Positions 12,327-23,361 of a stretch of DNA of 64,000 nt are shown here, piece by piece. The stretch is taken from NCBI RefSeq assembly GCF_014529535.1, contig NW_023503423.1, positions 2,900,473 to 2,964,472 on the forward strand. The letters are read 5' to 3'. The DNA comes from Bradysia coprophila. Its lineage: Eukaryota > Arthropoda > Insecta > Diptera > Sciaridae. Positions within the stretch are counted from its first letter, which is position 1, and the number at the start of each line of letters is the position of its first letter. Both the position numbers and the translations under genes were made by a program. Under the pieces are notes generated by a model. The model saw only the letters and a list, made by a program, of their open reading frames with translations. It was not told the DNA's origin and did not search any database.

Positions 12327-12529
12327 CGGAGTCTGGCAACAATGCAGTCAACGCTAGATTGATACGTTTTTATGCTACTACTTTTGCCACTACTTCAGCT
12401 TTATAGCCTGAATCCTGAAATAGATAAAAAAAATGCCACTAATTCAGCAAAAGTAGTTACCAAACTTTGTTGTAAAAAGTCGTATCTAGCTTCCACTCTA
12501 GCCATGGCTACAGTGTTGTCAGACTCCGT
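12327..12529. repeat. Short inverted-repeat element
   Basis: The ends CGGAGTCTGGCAACA and TGTTGTCAGACTCCG are inverted complements with one mismatch. The subterminal stretches GATACGTTTTT...CTACTTTTGC are also mirrored on the right. About 203 bp, no ORF, and no clean target duplication. Confidence 0.6.
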
Positions 12530-13058
12530 GAATTTTCAAGAGTTTAAGGGATTTTAGGAATTTTAGGAATTTAAAATGAACGCACTTCAAGCAAAAATGA
12601 TCATAGAGTACTGTTTCGTATGAAATGGCTTTTTTCAGTGTTTTCCCACTCGCGCTTGGAGTGTGAATTTAATGGATGAATTTAAGAATTTTCCATAGGA
12701 CTGAGGAACACACGACTTTTTTACTTTTCCTCCTCCGATCCTGCTACTTCCCACTTATTTTATTCATAGTCTAGGCGTCCAGACGAGCTCAACGAGCTAT
12801 TACACGCCACATAGGGTTAAAATTTGGCCGAGATAATAATTTTCAAAGCTTGGAATTTTGTATGAAGTAATGGATTTTCATACGTTTTGAAATTGATGAA
12901 TTTCACCAACTTTGTCACTTTGTCCTTCTGTTGCAACGAAACTTTTAAATTTACCGGTGGTTTTGGCTGAAATTTTCAGGGTATGTCAAGGACGTAATTC
13001 GAAGAAACTAATTTGAAGAAATTTTCATAATGAGCGTGTTAAGCAATTGAGCTATGGG

Positions 13059-14029
13059 GAGGGATTCTTTTGAAAAACAGAATCTTGAAATCGGAAGCAT
13101 TTTCCATTGGACTTTTTTATATGTGCCTGAATTGGTATTGGTCCCCAGAACCTAAAACCACTTTCAAAAAAATTCTTCGAATCTTGTGTGGCTGGTGGGA
13201 GGTGATCGAAAACTGAAAACATGCACTTTTCTTACAAAAATTCTCCAGTTACACGAGCCGTACAGGGTCGTGTGGGGTGTCATTAGAAAGGTAATTGCAT
13301 GTACTAATGGGAAAAATAGGGTCTTGTTGGGTTTAAAATTCATCCACACTGAGATATGCGCAGTTGAAGTTTTCAGCCGAAAAAGACTGACAACTTGCAC
13401 TTTTCTTACAGAAATTTCTCGAGGTACATGAAACGTACATAGTCGTGTGGGGTGTCATTTGAAAGGTAATTGCATGTACTTTTAGGAAAAATAGAGCTTA
13501 CAGAAGTTTGGTAGCATCTTCGATGCAATATAAGCACTTAAACATTTCAACTTCACATAACTCATCGAAGATGCTACCAAACTTCTGTAAGCTCTATTTT
13601 TCCTAAAAGTACATGCAATTACCTTTCAAATGACACCCCACACGACCATGTACGTTTCGTGTACCTCGAGAAATTTCTGTAAGAAAAGTGTAAGTTGTCA
13701 GTCTTTTTCGGCTGAAAACTTCAACTGCGCATATCTCAGTGTGGATGAATTTTAAACCCAACAAGACCCTATTTTCCCATTAGCACATGCAATTACCTTT
13801 CTAATGACACCCCACACGACCCTGTACGGCTCGTGTAACTGGAGAAATTTTTGTAAGAAAAGTGCATGTTTTCAGTTTTCGATCACCTCCCACCAGCCAC
13901 ACAAGATTCGAAGAATTTTTTTGAAAGTGGTTTTATGTTCTAGGGACCAATACCAATTCAGGCACATATAAAAAAGTCCACTGGAAAATGCGTCCGATTT
14001 CAAGATTCTGTTTTTCAAAAGAATCCCTC
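13059..14029. mobile_element. Large foldback element with ~465-bp arms
   Basis: The left arm is 13059-13525 and the right arm 13563-14029. They are inverted copies with only scattered mismatches, separated by a 37-bp spacer. The termini are GAGGGATTCTTTTG and CAAAAGAATCCCTC. Each arm holds two diverged direct repeats of a block (CTTTTCTTACA...CACACGA...GTCATT), so the arm itself arose by duplication. No transposase and no certain target duplication. An internally deleted relative is at 54601-54798. A transcript across it would form a very long hairpin. Confidence 0.85.
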
Positions 14030-14537
14030 GGGACCTTTAATACAGTTTATAATCGTTTGGATTGTATTCGTTGAAAAAACCGAAATCTATTTCTCTTCGA
14101 CTGTAAGAAATAAGAAAATATGGAAAGTTAGTTTAAAAGACAATTTTATAGAGTTTCTAGTCTATACACGTGTTTCATGGTTTTCCTAAAAGTCGTCTAT
14201 TTGGAAGCTATTACCGTTTTAAGTGCGAGCTATGTCAGTCATATCTCGGAATATTTGGTAGATCGAAAGTTCCTTTGAAAGACAAATTTATAGAATTTCG
14301 TCGAATTTTCGATTTTCGTCAAATTTTCGATTTTCTTCAAATTTTTGAATTTCGTAAAATTTTCAAATTTCCTCAAACTTTCAAACTTTGTCAAATTTTT
14401 AAATTTCGTCAAATGGAAGCTGGAAGGTTCTGAAAGTTATATAATATCAAATTTCAAATATTGGATTTTCGTCAAATTTTCGATTTTCGTAAAAATTTTC
14501 GATTTCCTTCAAATTTGCGATTTTCGTCAAATTTTTA
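14030..14537. repeat. Degenerate TTTTCGTCAAA repeats
   Basis: From about 14285 to 14537 the sequence is a drifting tandem array of units such as TTTTCGATTTTCGTCAAA and TTTCAAATTTCCTCAAAC. The two open frames here are produced by the repetition (runs of Phe, Arg, Gln, Ile) and are not protein genes. 14030-14285 is unremarkable AT-rich DNA. Confidence 0.6.
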
Positions 14538-15640
14538 GCCCCGTACGAAGTACGAAGGGGCTTATAGGATTACGATGCCGTGTGTAATTGATGGAATTCG
14601 AAGCAGACGGTAAGGGCAAAGTGTTTGCCTATGTTGATAGATGACGAATCCGCAATAAAAATTTGGGCCGTCTGTCCGTCTGTCTGTCACGTCGATATCT
14701 TGAGTAAATCAAATCCGATTTCAAAATTTTTTTCGAAGATGGGCATATTCGGGTCGGCCCTTCGTGAGTTAGGGCCACCTAAGTGATTTAAGGTCTTTTG
14801 GTGATATTTATGGCAAAATAAACGATGGAAATGTAAATGACACGGCAAATGATAGGTATTGTCAATACCAATCCAGGAAAAAAAAGTTTTTTAAAATCGG
14901 GTGAGTGGACCGTGAGTTAGGGCCTTAGAAGTGAAATGCTACTAGGGCCCTATGTGTATTTTACATAGAACTCGAGTAAATTTCATTCGTTTTTCGTAAT
15001 TTTTGTTTGATTTGGAAGGTAATCGAATGCCGAATAGAATGTTGTTGAAAAAAAATTAAATTTGGGTCCTTGGCCTAAGGCCGCTACTAGGGCCCTATGT
15101 GTATTTCACATATAACTCGAGTAAATTTCATCCGTTTTTCGTAATTTTTGTTTCATTTGGAAGGTAATCAAAGGCCGAATAGAATGTCGTTGAAAAAAAT
15201 TGTAAATTTGGGTCCTCCGACTGAGACCGATACTAGGGCCCTATTTGTATTTTACATATAACTCGAGCAAATTTCATCCTTTTTTCGTAATTTTTGTTTC
15301 ATTTGGAAGGTAATCAAAGGCCGAATAGAATGTTGTTGAAAAAAAAAATTAAATTTGGGTCCTCGGACTAAGGCCGATACTAGGGCTCTATGTGTATTTT
15401 ACATACAACTCGAGTAAATTTCATCCGTTTTTCGTAATTTTTGTTTCATTTGAAAGATAATCGAACACCGAATAGAATGTTGTTGAAAAAAAAAATTAAA
15501 TTTGGGTCCTTGGACTAAGGCCGCTACTAGGGCCCTATGTGTATTTTACATATAACTCGAGCAAATTTCATCCGTTTTTCGTAATTTTTGTTTCATTTGG
15601 AAGGTAGTCAAAGGCCGAATAGAATGTTGTTGAAAAAAAT
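14538..15640. repeat. CCCCGTACGAAGTAC element with five ~146-bp tandem units
   Basis: It starts AGCCCCGTACGAAGTACGA, followed by a segment shared with 62361 onward (GATGACGAATCCGCAATAAAAA, then a GTCTGTC run). About five tandem units follow, starting near 14940, 15085, 15231, 15378 and 15525. Each contains CTACTAGGGCCCTATGTGTA, ACTCGAG and GTAATTTTTGTTT. The unit is recognisably the same as the one repeated at 62.8-63.8 kb. The right terminus is missing or unrecognised, so this copy looks truncated. Confidence 0.75.
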
Positions 15641-15997
15641 TAGCAAACGCTCCGACTGTTCTGATGGCTCGTTGTATTTCGACAAATGATCAAATTTCGT
15701 CAAATGAAAACTGGAAGGTTTAGATCAAAGAGAAAGTTATAGAGTTTTGTAAGAAGAATATTTCAATGAAATAAATATTATTTCATTCAAACTGCACAAT
15801 ATAATTGGGACGAAATTCTGAAAAATCACAACTTACAAACGAACAGATATCGCCAAAAACCACTTACAGTGGAAGTGTGACGCAAGTCCTGTTATCCACT
15901 TACAAAAGAACTGATATCGGTGTATGTGACGCTTACAGATTCGACACGCAAAAAGATATGCGTCATAATTGGCAGCTGATGAGGAAAGTACGCGAAA

Positions 15998-16213
15998 GTT
16001 TGATCAACAAAAATTTTACCTGAAAAATTTTAGGAAGAAAATTATAACAAAAAAAAGTTTGCGTCACAAGTGGCAGATGATTCGGCTTTCTTCCGTTTGA
16101 ATTACATTCTTAAGAGCAATATATTTCACAATTTTAAAAATTTTCCTTCCCTTAACATCTGCCACTTGTGACTCAAATTGTTTTGTTGTAATTTTCTTTC
16201 TAAAATTTTTGTT
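15998..16213. repeat. Inverted repeat with CACAAGTGGCAGA core
   Basis: The left arm, about 15998-16077 (ATCAACAAAAATTTTA ... CACAAGTGGCAGA), is mirrored on the right at about 16157-16213 (TCTGCCACTTGTGA ... AAAATTTTTGTTGAT). Related sequence (CGCAAGTCCT, ACTGATATC, CAAATGGCAGA) lies at 54.85-55.0 kb, again beside a GAGGGATTC foldback remnant, so the two units probably travelled together. Confidence 0.55.
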
Positions 16214-16316
16214 GATTTGAAAATTCTTAAAATTCTCAAATTTAAAATTTTTCAGAATTTTCAAGGTTTTAAGAATTAGAATTCCGCATAATAAACCCAA
16301 CCACATTTTTTTTCCT

Positions 16317-18606
16317 TTACCAAATAGTCCATCCTTGCGCAGCAATCAATTTTCTATATGGTGTGAACGAAAAAGCTGGCTTTCCTCGCCTGAAATAATT
16401 GTAATGTTGTTGATAAGTTGCTCCGAGAGGTGCGTTATTTAGTTTAAAATGACATTGGTGTGGCGTTTTTACTCCCATGCTCCCGAAGACCCTTACTAAG
16501 TTGTGCATCACAGCAACGAGCTAACGTTTCAAATGAAAATCTACTTATTCAAATTTCTCAAGTTTCTGATTTCTTAAAAAAGTATTGAGGAAACCAGTGA
16601 GATTTCGTAAAATGCATGGAATAGAGAACTGTATTTGCAGGTTAAAGGACAGGCTAAAGTTACTTCTGTCGATTCATACGTTGGTTATATATTAACCTTT
16701 TGCAAATGGGGAACAAAAATCCCTGTCACGAAATCATTAAATCTGTTTGCTACAAGACCTACTACTTCGTTTGATGAAACAAAATACATTTTACACTAGC
16801 CAGGGCTCATCGCTTATTTCGATCTACGTTGTTGACATGTAAATTTTTGTTCAGATGTGTCGATATTTGAGTTGTGATTTGCCAGAGTTCCTCACACCAA
16901 TGCACTTTAAGAACTGCGTTACGGACGTTTCATACAAAAAATAGGAGGCCAAATGACCGTTAAAAAAATCTGTTTCTGGTCAAGGTGTTCTCGAACCACC
17001 AGCACCAGTTACAATGTCTGCACAGACATCCCTGAAGACCTGGCTGTACTTAATCATAGCACTGCTTCAGAGCTGTGGCTTAATGGTTTATGTACAAAAC
17101 TTCAAAAAAAATGGTCAAGGGTCGACCAGTAGTTCGAGCATCTGCTGTGTGCATTCAGCTAATCATTTGTGTATCAGGAAATATAAGTAAAAAGTTCCGA
17201 AAGGTCAAAGTTTCTATGTTAGGCCATCTCGTGCACCATCATGACCTTCAGCTGTTTTTATAGAATTTGAGATGCCCTTTATTCTACTAGAACATCGTTT
17301 TCAAAAATTCCCTCCATTTCCTGAGATAACACAATGCGCGGATAACGTTCTATCTTCAAATCTTCAAATCTCAGCGTTGTTCACTCCTGAAAATGATCCT
17401 ATTCTAACGAGGTAAAGCTTGCAATCATTAAACATTTCCCAAACTACAAACATGAAAAATTGGGAGAGAATTTGGTCAGACATTTTCTGAGCATTGAATT
17501 TAAAGATTTGGTCATTGGAACTGTTTACCATGGCATGTAATCCGGTTGTATATCCGAAAACCAAATACACGATAACAATGGATGGGATAATTCCAGTTCC
17601 CCTGTCTGCAAAGCAAAAATTTAGAATTTTCTTCACCTTTTCGATCACAAACGTTTGCTCAGTTAAACTTTCACTACCGAAGAAGAACATATCCGTTAAC
17701 AAATTGTTGTATGTGTTCCAATAGAGCCAGTAGCAATCGACTGAAATTTGTACGAAGGCATGGGCTAAATTGGCCAGGTGTGACCAGCCAAAGGCATCGT
17801 TAATTTCGCTTGCTATTTCGTAGATCAACGAATAAATTTCCCGAGCCAAATACAGGCGATGGCACAGAAACTGATCATATGAATCCTGCAAAGTTCTATC
17901 CAATTTCGTTCGATTGTATCTCGAGTATTCGTCGATTCTCTTCAATTCTTCGTACAGTAAATGGAGCTGACGCTTGACAATGTTCAAGTAGAAAATGTAC
18001 TGCATGTGACGGCTACGGGATACAATTAACAAACTCATGTACAGTAACCAATAGTTGGATGTTTGAGTCGTCGCTACAGTGAACGGAAGTCGATAAGATT
18101 CGATAAGAATTAGCAGCATGAAATATCCTTGAAAAGAATGAAACATGTTTGAGTGGATGTAGGGGCGGAGGATTGATTTAGGTATCGGAATACGAACCGA
18201 TGAAGTAGCTGTTGAACTCCTTAGAATTCCACAACTTCCACTGATCTATGTCATCGAGGCGTTTGTTTTGATGGCACTGCGCTATCAGATACCATATTTT
18301 CGATTGAGTCTTTCGTTTCAGATACGACTCAATGATAATAGCATAATATGCGATGAGCACCACCGCATACAGGAACACGTCGTTGAATCTCCCGAAATTA
18401 TCGTAATTAAAGAAAATGTGCTCGCTGTACAGGTACACAATGACGACTACCAATGTGACAAGAACGATGTGAAGGAAGGAGATTAAAATCAGAGTTTTTG
18501 AGTGCGATTTGTCGGCATGATTGAACTCGACCGGACACAGTCCAAGCCATCGAAAGAAGGTCAGGTATGAGCGGAATAAAGTGGTGGAGGATAAACCGAG
18601 AAACAT
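16317..18606 (-). pseudogene. Gustatory receptor pseudogene (in-frame stop, 3' truncated)
   Basis: A paralog of the intact Gr at 21485-23361. Exons by alignment: 18198-18606, 17678-18127, 17529-17605 and 16317-16389. They have correct GT-AG borders and open frames up to the fourth exon. The second intron-free stretch of the intact gene is split here by a 70-bp intron (18128-18197). Conserved blocks include WLGLCPVEFNHA, RSRHMQYIFYLNIVKRQ and EYSRYNRTKL. The fourth exon reads ARKASFFVHTI and then TAG where the intact paralog has CGA. After 27 further nucleotides homology stops at 16317, where foreign repeat DNA begins. The distal exons are probably those at 11812-12024. If expressed, it would give a receptor lacking its last transmembrane segments, so it is likely dead. 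Confidence 0.85.
16390..17528. other. Intron of the Gr pseudogene, enlarged by repeats
   Basis: The equivalent intron in the intact paralog is about 310 bp; here it is 1.14 kb. Near 16916-16970 it contains TTACGGACGTTTCATACAAAAAATAGGAGG, which recurs inverted near 53020-53070, so part of the extra length is a dispersed repeat. No exon was found in it. Confidence 0.5.
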
Positions 18607-18775
18607 TTTTTTTGTTTGTGTTCTCCAGGGTGTTCAGCACGTTCAAATCGATCTTAACGACTGATTTCATTAAGACATTTGTTCGTGTTGCCGCTTCATT
18701 TAAATTCCATTTCGAGGTCAAGTAAATTAAGTTGAAAAATTGATAGGAAACGACCATCAATTACTCGTCTCGTAC

Positions 18776-18846
18776 CTAAGATCTGTATCGGGAAGTGAAT
18801 GATATGAAGAAAACCTTGTCGAGTGCAGGTTTATAGCCACTGTTGC
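18776..18846 (-). pseudogene. Relic of a Gr terminal exon
   Basis: Reading from an AG acceptor, it begins GCAACAGTGGCTATAA like the last exon of the intact Gr and ends before CTTAG. It carries extra bases that break the frame through the TYhhhhhQF motif. The next 130 bp toward the downstream Gr also match the spacer below the intact gene, including GATAGAAAACGACCATCAATTA. It is the 3' end of a former Gr copy whose 5' end is at 21197-21313. Confidence 0.75.
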
Positions 18847-19161
18847 CTTCTAAGCAGGCCCGTAGCTAGGGTGAGTGTACCCCAAAGTATATAGCCACTG
18901 TAGGTTATGCAAACGGGCTTAACGGATGGCCCGGACAAAGTATGTAAATGGTGATGCCAATCCTCAGCAGATCAGAGAAATCCAGTCTTTCAGGTGAATT
19001 TATTTGTGTAATGTTGCCATCTTCATACTTTCTTGTGACTAATGTTGTTGCACCTGCTTAGTCTGTATGGAATCGAATTCACCTCACGACTAGCTGCAAC
19101 TTGACGCAAACGAATTCAACATGGGTGCAACATAACGAAACTAACTTCACCTGAAAGTAAG

Positions 19162-19345
19162 GATCCCTAACAGCAATGAATGTACAAACCAGGTATGGTC
19201 TGTTCATACAAACCGGAGGACATGGCGATTTCATATAAACAAACTCACCTCTCATGAGAGGTGAGTTTGTTTATATGAAATCGGTATGTCCTCCGCTCCA
19301 TACAAAGTTTGACATTCGACCATACCTTGTGTTGACGTACACTTT
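19162..19345. mobile_element. MITE of the CAATGAAAGT / AGGTATGGYC family (copy 1)
   Basis: A palindromic element centred on TCATGAGA near 19256. The outer parts CAATGAATGTACAAACCAGG and CGACCATACCTTG...TACACTTTG match the ends of the copies at 52259-52478 and 55495-55656, and CGGAGGACAT is shared internally. The arms around CAAACTCACCTCTC are nearly perfect. No target duplication was found for this copy. Confidence 0.65.
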
Positions 19346-19529
19346 GGACAAGGGCCCCAATTTAGTTTCGTAAATTCAAAATGAAAAGCACAACAACCAA
19401 ATCAAAGGCAGCGTTGTATTTAATCAACTCGATTTATTTTTATGGAAAGATTTGTTTATTATTCATTCCATTGATTCATCAAAAATTCAAATTCTGAAGC
19501 GTGAATTACATTATATTTACCAACTGTCT

Positions 19530-20057
19530 CTACTTTTCCTTGCACCATTCGTTCTCCTGGCGGATCCGTTCATTTTCTTCGTCGCCAAGGTCGTTCTTAA
19601 TGTTGAACGTTCTGCGAATCTCGTCTGGAGATTTGTCTCTCATCATATTGGCCACAGTCTTGCATGCCACATCCAACAGTCCCTTTGCGTCCAAAAAATT
19701 CGCTGCCGAAATTAATTCGAACAAGGTTCCTTGATCCACTTTCAAGAAGTTCGCATCCCACTGCGTAATTTCATCGGCTAGTTTGTTGGCCGTGCCGCTG
19801 GCCGTGCTGACGGCCGTGATGTTAGCATTGTTTTCGTCATCTTCGAGCGGTTCTTTATCGTTTTTGTGGTGTTCTGCGTATTCCAAAACTTTCCGTAAAA
19901 TGGCTCCGCGCACATTCTGCACCGGAATGAGGATATCGTCCTCTTCCTCGAGGCCACAATTTTGAAGCATTCGCTGGATCGTCTTTGAACATTTCGCAAT
20001 TGCCGAGTCTGTTTCTAAGATCTCGCCATCGGATGATTGTATACGGATTCTAAGCAT
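19530..20057 (-). CDS. Skp1-like SCF adaptor
   Basis: Encodes 175 residues. Skp1 joins F-box proteins to Cullin-1 in SCF ubiquitin ligases. Seen: N-terminal [10 protein letters not shown] and [11 protein letters not shown] (BTB/POZ fold), [13 protein letters not shown], then a Ser/Thr/Ala-rich insertion of about 20 residues, then the F-box-binding helices with [31 protein letters not shown] and the terminal NEWCKEK. The family is about 160 residues, so the extra length is the central insert. I chose the ATG at 20055-20057 because an acceptor (TTTTTCTCATTTTTAG) ends one base before it and a donor (CAAG|GTAAGC) lies at 20227, giving a 169-bp 5' UTR intron; an upstream in-frame ATG at 20171 would fall inside that intron. 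The gene lies between the two surviving ends of a broken Gr copy, suggesting a duplicated Skp1 landed in the Gr array. TTTATT at 19433 fits a minus-strand poly(A) signal. Confidence 0.9.
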   Translation of the reverse strand: MLRIRIQSSDGEILETDSAIAKCSKTIQRMLQNCGLEEEDDILIPVQNVRGAILRKVLEYAEHHKNDKEPLEDDENNANITAVSTASGTANKLADEITQWDANFLKVDQGTLFELISAANFLDAKGLLDVACKTVANMMRDKSPDEIRRTFNIKNDLGDEENERIRQENEWCKEK

Positions 20058-21196
20058 TCTAAAAATGAGAAAAACGATTTCGGAATTAGAAATTTTGACC
20101 AGAGGATTTGAAATAGAAGAAGTAGACGCTTCTACAAATTTTCGACGCTGTCTTCTTTCGGTCGATTTCATTTCGTCGACACTTCATCAGACCACTGCAC
20201 AAAAATCGATCGAGGGGGTGAGCTTACCTTGATTATGGTTTGAGTCAAATAATCGAGTTGAAATGATAATGTGATAATCACTGAACTGTTTCTGTAATGG
20301 CAAAATTCCAAATTTAATTTAGGTCTGCACAAGTCAAAACGTGATTTAGAAATGAAAAAATAATCATGTGCAAATGGCTTCCCTTCCCATACCAGTTTTG
20401 GTAATCGAAGCGTTATCAGCTTATGTCAAGCAAACATGTGTAAAAACTGTCAATCAAATATGTTTGACAGAAGTTGAAGACGCAGTAATGATGAGACTTC
20501 GTTCACTTTGTAGAAATACAATTCGCAAGTAAACTCTGTAATGTTATGCCAAATGGTTTTGAAAAGGACATATTATGATTCTCACATCACTACATTTTAG
20601 AGCGGAAAATACAGCATTTGTAGAAGCAAAAATGTAGCATACGTAGTAGAGCGAAAGGAATCTGACGTTAGACTTTGATAAGGTAGCTATTATCATTTCC
20701 CTGGTTGATACATGTACAGTGTACACTTCATCAAGGAAATCGCATTTCTTTTCAACGAGATCCGAAATTCACACTGTAAGTGGAGTCGAAATTCAAAATC
20801 TTTCTCACGCAAGTCCTTCTAACGCAGCGCCATTTTCATACAAGGAAGCGTTGAAATTCAAATTTTAAGCACACTTACGGCGTGAATTTTGATGTTCAGA
20901 ATCAGATTTTTTGGACCCGTATGAAGTACTGGAGTCAACAGCTACGTTTGTAACACGTCGAGTCGACCCTCTGAGTACTGGGACACCTGTTGCGGTTGTT
21001 AAGAGACGCCAAATCAACAGAAAAAATTCACGCCGTAAGTGCGGTCGAAATTCAAAATGCAAAGTGCGGAGGTCTTTCCAACGTAGCGTCATTTTCATAT
21101 AATGAAGCGTTGAAATGTATTTTTCGGTTCACTTTTTCATCGAATCGTTCACTTAAAATTCAAATTTTAGGCACACTTACGGCGTGAATTCTGTCG
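20058..21196. other. Skp1 5' flank and inverted-repeat elements
   Basis: 20059-20227 is the inferred 5' UTR intron of Skp1. Between 20766 and 21188 there are two related units, each opening with AAATTCAC(A/G)C(T/C)GTAAGTG and closing with CACTTACGGCGTGAATT. The piece between them (20912-20990) is a decayed fragment of the CCCGTACGAAGTACTGG element listed at 62361. 20230-20760 shows no feature I can support. Confidence 0.5.
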
Positions 21197-21313
21197 ATCT
21201 GTAGAAAAAGATTAAAATCAGAGTTTTTGGGACCAGTTTCTCGGGATGATTGAATATGACTGGCCACAGTCCAGGTAAAATCGAAATAAGTCGGTGGAGG
21301 AACCAAGGAACAG
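21197..21313 (-). pseudogene. Relic of a Gr first exon
   Basis: It aligns with the first codons of the other two Grs (TTCCTTGGTTCCTCCACC; then TGGACTGTGGCCAGTC; then AAAACTCTGATTTTAATC). The ATG is replaced by CTG and about 20 bp are missing, which breaks the frame. An inverted-repeat element abuts its 3' end at 21188. With 18776-18846 it represents one destroyed Gr copy. Confidence 0.75.
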
Positions 21314-21484
21314 TTTTTTTATGTTGAACATTTTCAGCGCGTTCAAATCGATCGTAACGATTTAACAATTAAAAAAAAAACATTTTTTGTTCTTGTTCTG
21401 CATTTCTGTTCCATATTTATTTCAAGTAAATTAAATTGTAAAATTGATAGAAAACGACCATCAATTATTATTCGTCTCTTATAC

Positions 21485-23361
21485 CTAAGATTTGTATCGC
21501 GGCGTGAATTGTATGAAGAAAACCATGTATGTTGTTATAGCCACTGTTGCCTGCGAATACATAGTAATTTATTTGTCATATTAATGGATTACACCATTTA
21601 TGCGGCATCGGCTTATGTGTTGTGGTTTTATGGTGCATAGTCTGTGAATGCGACCATTATCTGGTAATTTCTGAATTGCTGCATTTAGGTCACAATAGAT
21701 CGAAAGCGACGACATGACGATTACCATCACATATTATACATTTCGCCACGAAAGTTACCATACTTTGACATAAGCCGATAACCACTAATTTCGTCGTTTT
21801 CCTCAAACTTCTATGTCACATTTGACTACACAACAACAACTTACATCACCCAAAATGCTCAGATCCAAATTGAAGCAACCTTGCGCGCGAAATATTATCG
21901 GCTCATGGATGAGCTGAAGAGAAAATGACTCGATCTGAAACATGAATTTGAGATCAGCGATTTTGTTGTTGAAATTATTTGCCAGATTGTTACGCCGCAC
22001 CAAATCTCGTATTTTGGAGCCACAATCCATTTGTCGTATTGAATGAACGAAGAAGCTGGTTTTCTTAGCCTGAAAGATGATTTTAGGAAACCTTTTAAAA
22101 TACCGGAGTCGGTATGGGTCTGGGTCGAACTGATGGGCTTAGGTCAGGTGGAGACTTGTTGACATTTTTAAAAGATTTATTTAGGTCAAATTCAGATTCT
22201 GGTCGCACAAAAATAGATTTTTTTCTAACGGTCGAAAAGCCTGTTCTGGGAGTGCGTTGGGTCGACCCATTCCGATACTTTAACAATTCGGAAGCAGCGT
22301 CCTAACAGGTTGTACAGCATTGACCGATTGGTGCAGGTGATAAAGTGCATTTTCCTCGCAGAGTAGACACACTATTACCTTTGTATGTAGTTCGGTTGAA
22401 TAGCCGAATACCAAAATTAAAATGACCACGGACTGAATCGTTGTCATTGCACTATCTGAAAACAGCATCAAATGCAGTCGCATCTTTCTCACATTGAAAA
22501 ACGTTTACCTCCCGACAGAATATACGTTTCATTATCTGACAACCAATAACACCAATAAAGATCCGTTAAGATTTGCACGAACGAATGGGTTAAATTGACC
22601 AAATGCGACCAGCCGAACGCTTCGTTCAATTCGGTTGAAATTTCGTAGATGAATGAGTAATATTCACGGGCCAAATACAAACGGCGGCACAAAAACTGAT
22701 CGTAGGTATGCTGCAGAGTCCTTTCCAACTTCGTCCGATTGTATCTCGAGTATTCGTCGATCCTCCTCAATTCTTCGAATAGTAAATGAAGTTGGCGCTT
22801 CACTATGTTTAGGTAGAAAATGTACTGCAAGTGACGACTACGCGTAAAAATGAGTAGAATTGTCAAGAAGGGCCAGTAGTTCAAATGTTGATTCTTGCTA
22901 AAGATAAAGGGCATACGATAGCTCTCAGTCAGTATCATCAGGCCAACATATCCGAAGAAGTAGCAGTTAAATTGCGCTGGATTCCACAATTTACATTGAT
23001 CAATCCTATCTAACCGATCCGCTTGATGGCACTGCGCCAGTAGATTCCATATTCTTGACTGGGTACCGCGTTTCAGAAATGATTCGATGATAATGGCATA
23101 ATAAGCAATGACCGCCGCTACAAACTTTATGGTGTCGTTGAACAGTCCGAAACTGTCGTCGTTAAAGAAAATTACATGGCTGTACGTGTACGCAAGGATG
23201 GTCATTGTCGAAAGGATAATAATGTGCAGAAATGAGATCACAGTTAAGGTTCTAAAGTTCCTCTGCTTGGAATGACTAAATACGACCGGACACAGTCCCA
23301 ACCATTGAAAGTAGTTCAAGTACGAGTGCATTATTGTGGCGGAGGATAAACCGATAATCAT
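21485..23361 (-). CDS. Gustatory receptor (intact, four exons)
   Basis: A seven-transmembrane insect gustatory receptor. Exons: 22509-23361, 22379-22455, 21845-22069 and 21485-21550. All have GT-AG borders and phases that add up to 406 residues, the usual Gr length. Seen: hydrophobic helices from the N-terminus (ISFLHIIILSTMTILAYTY, AAVIAYYAIIIESF), a conserved RSRHLQYIFYLNIVKRQ block, then SFSLQLIHEPIIF in exon 3, and the family signature TTYMVFFIQF in the last exon near residue 391-400. Grs are ligand-gated cation channels in sensory neuron membranes; the ligand cannot be read from sequence. It heads a minus-strand tandem array with two broken copies downstream. Intron 2 (22070-22378) holds about 200 bp of unrelated sequence. 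It could belong to any of several dipteran Gr subfamilies; I cannot assign one. Confidence 0.93.

Noticed and set aside
17364-17528. Extension of the Gr pseudogene reading frame past 17529
   Set aside because: It passes a good donor (GCCATG|GTAAAC) that aligns exactly with the exon end in the intact paralog, so this part is intron.
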